Origin: Apostichopus japonicus
Taxonomy: Eukaryota > Echinodermata > Holothuroidea > Aspidochirotida > Stichopodidae
DNA length: 64,000 nucleotides
Assembly: GCF_037975245.1 (NCBI RefSeq)
Contig: NC_092573.1
Span: 10,202,001 to 10,266,000, forward strand
Direction: 5' to 3'
Shown here: positions 58,918 to 64,000 of the stretch, one piece after another
How positions within the stretch are numbered: position 1 is the stretch's first letter
Layout of the letters: each line of letters opens with the position of its first letter
Position numbers and translations under genes: made by a program
The notes under the pieces: model-generated
Told to the model about the DNA's origin: nothing
Databases searched by the model: none
The model's input: only the letters and a program-made list of their open reading frames with translations

Positions 58918-59321
58918 TGTAATGACAGAGAGTAAGGAAAAACAAACAAAATAAATCAAATAGATTCCGTACTTCTCTGTACGTGGTGGCAACTTTATTG
59001 GGGGTTATGTGTTAAGCATGATAAGAGGGCGGTGGATAATATCTACTCCCGGAGAAGAGTAAATTACTCTAACATGTTGACTGATGAACTACATCTCTCA
59101 ATAAATGACGGTAATGAGAACAAAATAGTAAGATACAATATGGCTGCCGTTGAACGTAAAGCAAGGTGATTTCGTAATGAATAGAATAAAGAGAGAACGA
59201 ACAGGGCTTACTGAGCGAAACCGCAAGCGCTGAACATGGGACGCCAAATAGAACAAAAGTATACTAGAGAGTACATGCACATTACGTAAATAATCGGTAG
59301 CCTAATTGGCACTACCTCACA
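58918..59321 (-). repeat. 5' LTR of the Ty3/gypsy element
   Basis: The 404-bp direct repeat partner of 57019-57416. Relative to it, this copy has an extra base in TTATGTGTTAAGC and an extra five bases in GAATAGAATAAAG. Transcription of the element would start within it on the minus strand. Confidence 0.95.
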
Positions 59322-59416
59322 TTTACATTGCTTAATGTATGGTCAGTCAGTATTCACATTATTTCTTGAGCTACCTGATCGTCTAACCAGGAGCTGCGTT
59401 AGGGCTCCCTGGTCTA

Positions 59417-59450
59417 ACCATGGAGGTAAAACTGTTTTTACCTCCATGGT
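59417..59450. repeat. Perfect 15-bp hairpin
   Basis: ACCATGGAGGTAAAA at 59417-59431 and TTTTACCTCCATGGT at 59436-59450 are exact inverse copies around CTGT. TCTAAC words flank both sides. Function unknown. Confidence 0.85.
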
Positions 59451-59475
59451 CTAACAGACCCCACAGGTTTTATTT

Positions 59476-59918
59476 TAAGGTGACCAGACGTCCCCGATTT
59501 TCGGGGACAGTCCCCGATTACAGTGTGCTGTCCCCGATGAACAAGTGTCCCCGAAAATGTCCCCGATTCGTCAAAATGTTCAGGAATTTTGAAAATATCC
59601 CACATTATTAGTAAAATAATTGTAAAAACAAAATTTAGTAAAGTGTACAGTCGCAGAACGGAACTAACCAGTATTTCAGGTGAGCCAGTGAAAAGTGGGA
59701 TATGCTAGATCGATCTAGCCTAGCACTCTTTCGTAAAGTAAGTAAATTTCATTGATTTAAAAAGTGCTTCTAAGTATCACCATTTTACATCTAAGCACGT
59801 TAGGCACTTGAAAATTTTCCAAAGGGGGAGGGGGATACCCCCTCCCCTTAGACCCCTCTTTCATATTAGTCACGCAATAAATGTCCCTGATTCCAGTCAG
59901 GCAAATATGGTCACCTTA
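59476..59918. mobile_element. hAT-type miniature element with TAAGGTGACCA ends
   Basis: It starts TAAGGTGACCA and ends TGGTCACCTTA (perfect 11-bp inverted repeat), flanked by exact 8-bp duplications TTTTATTT at 59468-59475 and 59919-59926. The left part repeats GTCCCCGAT and TCGGGGAC words. An internal segment shares TTCTAAGT..CACCATTTTACAT with the element at 39790-40275. Non-coding, 443 bp. Confidence 0.9.
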
Positions 59919-59926
59919 TTTTATTT

Positions 59927-62620
59927 ACACAATTCTGTGCGAAACTGTAACGTTGTAAAAGTGTCTTCCGCATCATTAACGTACGCGGAATGATGAATTA
60001 CGTCATTGCGAGATGTGACGGCACACCAGACTTCCTATATCTGTTTATCAACAACATTTCCGCTAATCCCTCTCACCTATGATATCAGTCACCAAAATAT
60101 ATCCTTATTATTACATGAAATTTGGCAAGCTGTCAAGTACTAACTGAGAATGCTCTGATTGGTCGCATCTATTGCACACCTTCTATATGCCTTCGAACTG
60201 GAATTGTTCGTCTCCAATCCAAATTTTCTAACAATTATGAAGATTCCTGTGTACAGTCGACGTAAACAGAATATTTCTGTTTACTTGAATTTTATTTTAC
60301 ATTTGGGCCTGATTCGATCGATCTGAGAGTAGGCCTACTCTTCGACCGGGAGTCTTCCAGTCATAACTGATTGATGATTGATGTATGGTTGATGTATAGA
60401 CGGATATACATATAAACACAAGCGTTAGCTCCATCCCCTCTCAACACAAAAATAGGGTTTATGTGAAATATATAATTGTAAATTTTGCATAACGTAGCAT
60501 TGAATTGTAGTTGTTTTTATATTTGAAATATTTTTGTTAGTTGAATGATTAAAAAAAAGAAAGAATTAAGCTTCAACGTACGATAAATGTTACTAATGAT
60601 ATTACAATTTATCAGATATTTCACGCCTGTATCTAAAAGATAACCTTTTATATAATGGACGTGTCCTATGTAGTACCACTAACTTTCGCTGATTAATTAT
60701 TCATTACATGGCGCGTATACTTAGCACCGCCCAAACGTACAATGCACAGCCAATAGAAGCTGTGTTATGTACAAGGCAATTCGACCAATGCAATTAACGG
60801 TCTACAGATTCATTCATACAACTGTTAAGCGGCATAACTAATTTTAACGTTAAACACGACGTACGACAGTTACAGATAGCAATAGCATTGTCCAAACCTA
60901 TAATAGTAAACAATCTTCACGCAACGGTATTATTCTAACAAGTAACAAGAATTTGTTATTTATCTGATTCTTACAATAAGCAAGCTGCCGAAATACGGAT
61001 TCAAGTATAATTTCGGGTAAGCTATTGAAGATTCTTTTCAGTATTTAAGAACTTCGAAGAATAAATACAGAATTTCGAAGACTTGTGTTCTCAGTGTGGT
61101 GGAAAATTGTAAGTAATGGAGTTCTGATAAAAACAAAATGTCTTATCATCGAACATGTGCAATAAGCCGGTCTGCGTTTTCAATTTCATGCTAGGAATAG
61201 CCTACTAAATATACTAATATTTAATACATTAGGTCTATCAGTATCATACTTCATAGAGAAAGTATTGGCTAGAGGACTAGCCATTACCTTTTAGATATAA
61301 ACAATGTAATTGTAAGAGCGGTTCTACTTCTAGGCTCAGCATAAGTGGATTTTTGAGTTGACATATATTCTGTGTAGCCAATGTTACTGTTACCAGGAAT
61401 TTTGATTGTGCATGTTATTGTTAGACAACTGATACTGAAAGTGAAACTCTTAATTTGTTAAGGGAATAAGTACTATAACTGTAAGTGTATGACGGATGTA
61501 AGATCGCTTCTGCAGTAGGCTTGGTTAGGAGCCGGACTGATGGGTATATAACCAACTGAGTAGGTTATGACACTGCAATTGCCCAACATAATAAGTGAGA
61601 GAAAATGAAGCACCTCCTATTGGTGATGGTTGAGTTAGTGATGAAACACTCATACATGTGTTACTGTTCTGTCACTAATATTGGTCTGTAATTGAAACTG
61701 CAAACTTGTGCATTTTGCCAACAAACACTAAATTTAATAGCAGAATGCATGTCAACACAATGAGAACATGAAACTAGGTCACCAGGAAACTATTTTAACA
61801 CCCTTTCACATGTACTTTTTAAAACTGTCAAGGAAAATTCTTTAATTGACCTGGAAGCTGCTATGCTTAACAGTGCTGCTTACTGTATGTTATTGTAACC
61901 CCATTTTGATAGATTTTTTCTCATTCAAAAAATCTGGAAGGAAGTTCTGAAACATCTGGCTGTGTTTAATTTTATATTCATTTGTAATTAGAGCAGGTAT
62001 GCATTTGGAATTTTGCCACCAGACTGATTCACCAAGTTACTAGTGGAAGTACAGTAACTGAAACACCAGGCCAAGACTTTTAGCCAGCCAGCCTTTGGGT
62101 CAAGGAAGTGCTATGCCCTCCCCATATACCACTCCTCTTTGGATAAATTCAATCCACAGGAAGATGAATCCCTCCCACCCCCAACTTCACGACTATTTCA
62201 GGATTAAGACCTGGTACTTTGAGTTACATATGAAGCTTTGTTTTCTCACATATTGTATATATCTCAACATGTCATAAGACACATAAATGAAAGCTGCATG
62301 ACATAAAAAACTTTAGATGTTCAACTATCAATATCTTTTCATTATAAAATACTAAATGAAATTTCATAAAATATCATTTTCAGGTTTGATTATCTTCATT
62401 TTGTTTCAACAAAGTTTACAGTAACATTTTTGCCTTTAACACTGCTGTATTTCCATGTTTGGTCACCATTTAAATGTTTAGCAAAACACTCATTGAGTTC
62501 ATAGAAATTTTAGTGTCAAGGGCACAAGGAAAAGAAAGACCTACTTTAGGTACCGTACCCGAAATTGAATTTCTCACCATTTTGGTTTAACATCTATGTT
62601 TATCTTAAACAAACAAAATA
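59927..62620. other. Intergenic AT-rich DNA
   Basis: No exon, RNA gene or complete repeat is recognised. A possible splice donor (AATTGTAAGTAATGG near 61108) suggests at most a non-coding exon, which I cannot support further. Confidence 0.45.
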
Positions 62621-62623
62621 TTC

Positions 62624-62640
62624 ATTTCATTTCATTTCAA
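62624..62640. repeat. (TTTCA)n microsatellite
   Basis: About three TTTCA pentamers about 310 bases beyond the stop of the minus-strand reverse-transcriptase fragment. It could be the 3' terminal repeat of that LINE (GAAAT units on its strand). Confidence 0.7.
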
Positions 62641-62953
62641 TAATTTTTCCATTTTCTCACAATGTTTATATAATAATAGGACTGTGAAGACAATACCATG
62701 CAAAGAAAATAATAAGTAGTAAATCAAATAAAAGAAAAATAATGGAAATTACGGAGAGAAAATGGTGGAAGGGCTTGGAAGCCGTCGCTTGTACAAGAAG
62801 CCCACCAAGAATAAAGATAACAAGTATAAAGTATATGGGCATGATAATAAAGCCCCTTACAAAGAAGACCTATACCCCCCCCACCCCTAAATTAAACAAA
62901 AAAAGGCATTTTGATAATGTGGGAAATACTTAAAGTCAGAGACAAATGTAGAT

Positions 62954-63690
62954 CTAAAGATGTTGATACTTGGATAAAAGATGATTTTTCAACTTGAATG
63001 AAAATGAATTAAGGTACTTAATATTTCTTAATGTATGACTTAGGCTATTCCAGAAATTAACACCATAACAGACGATGGAACGTTTAAAGACATCGGTATT
63101 TATGGGCAATGAAAATAAATTTCCAGAGGATCTGGTGTGGTAGTTATGTATATTATAATTGAAATTAAAGTAATTATTAAAATTGACTGGTAATTTATTA
63201 TTAATAGACTTAAAAATAAAAACTGCACAATGGTATCTATGTAAATCAAAAATATCTAGTAAGTTCAGTGAGCTGAATAGTAGTGGGGTATGTGCTAAGA
63301 AATCAGACTGTGTAATAACACGGACAGCCTTCTTTTGTAATAAAAGCAATTGCTTTAGGTAGGTAGAATATGCATTACCCCAAACAATATTACAATAATT
63401 AAGATGAGGTAGTATGAGAGTATTATACAAGTTCTTGAGAATATACATTGGAACAAAGTCTTTGATTTTATAAAGGACTCCAACAGTTTTTGAGATGGTA
63501 GTTTTAATCTTGGAGATGTGGGAAGACCACTTTAGAGCAGGATCAATAAATAAACCTACGAATTTTATAACCTCAACATGCTTTAACTGTGAGTTGCCAA
63601 TACATATATCTATGTTCTTGATTTTTTTGTGGTTTGGGTGAAAAATCACTGCATAAATGATAAAATGCACATTAGCTAGTTAAGTTTGAA
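62954..63690 (-). pseudogene. 5'-truncated non-LTR retrotransposon reverse transcriptase (C-terminal part)
   Basis: About 238 codons on the minus strand match the region after the catalytic core of LINE reverse transcriptases (CR1/Jockey/L2-like). Landmarks in order are KFVGLFIDPALKWSSHISKI, LYNTLILPHLNYCNIVWGNA, LLLLQKKAVRVI and HNYHTRSSGNLF, then VNFWNSL near the end. The catalytic palm and endonuclease are missing because the element is cut off at about 63690, where an in-frame stop ends the similarity. Such 5' truncation is normal for LINE insertion. The remaining frame has no internal stop, so the insertion may be fairly young. Confidence 0.88.
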
Positions 63691-64000
63691 GGCAGTTGTG
63701 TCCTTGAAACCCCAAACTTACAAGCGATATGTACTATACAACTGTTATACATGAATCATTTTACCTAATCATTGTACTCTAAAACATTGATACTCACTAG
63801 TCACATTGACAACATTTGGTAATTGAGGGGAAGTTTGAAAAAAACAAACATGACAAACCGCTTCACACTAACCGAGGATAATCTCTCATTCTGTGTCAAA
63901 TCACCTTGGATTTAATAAGTACTGTAATTTAAGTGGAATATTGTAATTTCCATCAAACGGATATCCGCCATACGGGCTACTGTGGGATTCAACCCAGCAA
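63691..64000. other. Right window edge, nothing recognised
   Basis: AT-rich sequence without coding or repeat features that I can support. GTGGGATTCAACCCAG at the very end faintly resembles a polymerase III B box on the minus strand and might begin another SINE outside the window. Confidence 0.35.

Larger units (their letters stand above)
57019..59321 (-). mobile_element. Internally deleted Ty3/gypsy LTR retrotransposon
   Basis: Two LTRs of 398 and 404 bp enclose only 1501 bp. In coding order there are the 5' LTR (58918-59321), a tRNA-Leu-type primer-binding site, a gag start, the integrase core and C-terminus, a polypurine tract and the 3' LTR (57019-57416). The rest of gag, protease, reverse transcriptase, RNase H and the integrase zinc finger are missing through one large deletion. 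It cannot move on its own but keeps all cis-acting ends. Near-identity of the LTRs points to recent insertion. The tRNA-Leu primer and integrase resemble the Mag/SURL-like animal gypsy groups, though clade assignment would need reverse transcriptase sequence. Confidence 0.93.

Overview
The window is animal genomic DNA: AT-rich, intron-rich, with spliced GT-AG genes, short exons, long repeat-filled introns and no sign of operons. Transposon types (hAT-type miniature elements with poly-G ends, a tRNA-Leu-primed Ty3/gypsy element, tRNA-headed SINEs) and the three recognisable proteins suggest a marine invertebrate deuterostome. An echinoderm such as a sea cucumber or sea urchin is my best guess, by inference only; nothing here fixes the species.

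Three complete protein-coding genes can be assembled from exons whose splice phases agree throughout. (1) 1264-7764, minus strand: a five-exon chymotrypsin-fold (S1) serine protease of 294 residues with signal peptide, full catalytic triad, eight disulfide cysteines and a hydrophobic C-terminal tail. (2) 14177-21574, minus: a seven-exon PRCC orthologue (proline-rich nuclear protein linked to splicing and mitotic checkpoint factors), 512 residues, with the conserved C-terminal block. (3) 28031-50744, plus: a fourteen-exon serine incorporator (SERINC) of 517 residues with ten predicted membrane spans. PRCC and SERINC are divergently transcribed, about 6.5 kb apart. The three genes show no functional link to each other.

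The rest is mostly mobile and tandem DNA. At least seven hAT-type miniature elements keep exact 8-bp target duplications, and two of these are nested inside other hAT elements. A U2-snRNA-headed SINE with an 11-bp target duplication lies in the last protease intron. A tRNA-headed SINE in PRCC intron 6 has its body expanded into nine 76-bp units. There is a TTAA-flanked repeat with an inverted partner 44 kb away. At 57019-59321 lies a recent Ty3/gypsy LTR retrotransposon, minus strand, with about 3 substitutions between LTRs and a large internal deletion that joins a gag start to the integrase out of frame. The right edge (62954-63690) holds a 5'-truncated non-LTR retrotransposon reverse-transcriptase end. 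Several micro- and minisatellites and many G-runs complete the picture.

No clearly new biological system was found. The strongest candidates for novelty are the U2-headed SINE family, the roughly 100-bp module shared by hAT elements with different ends, and the protease with an unusual activation site and S1 pocket.
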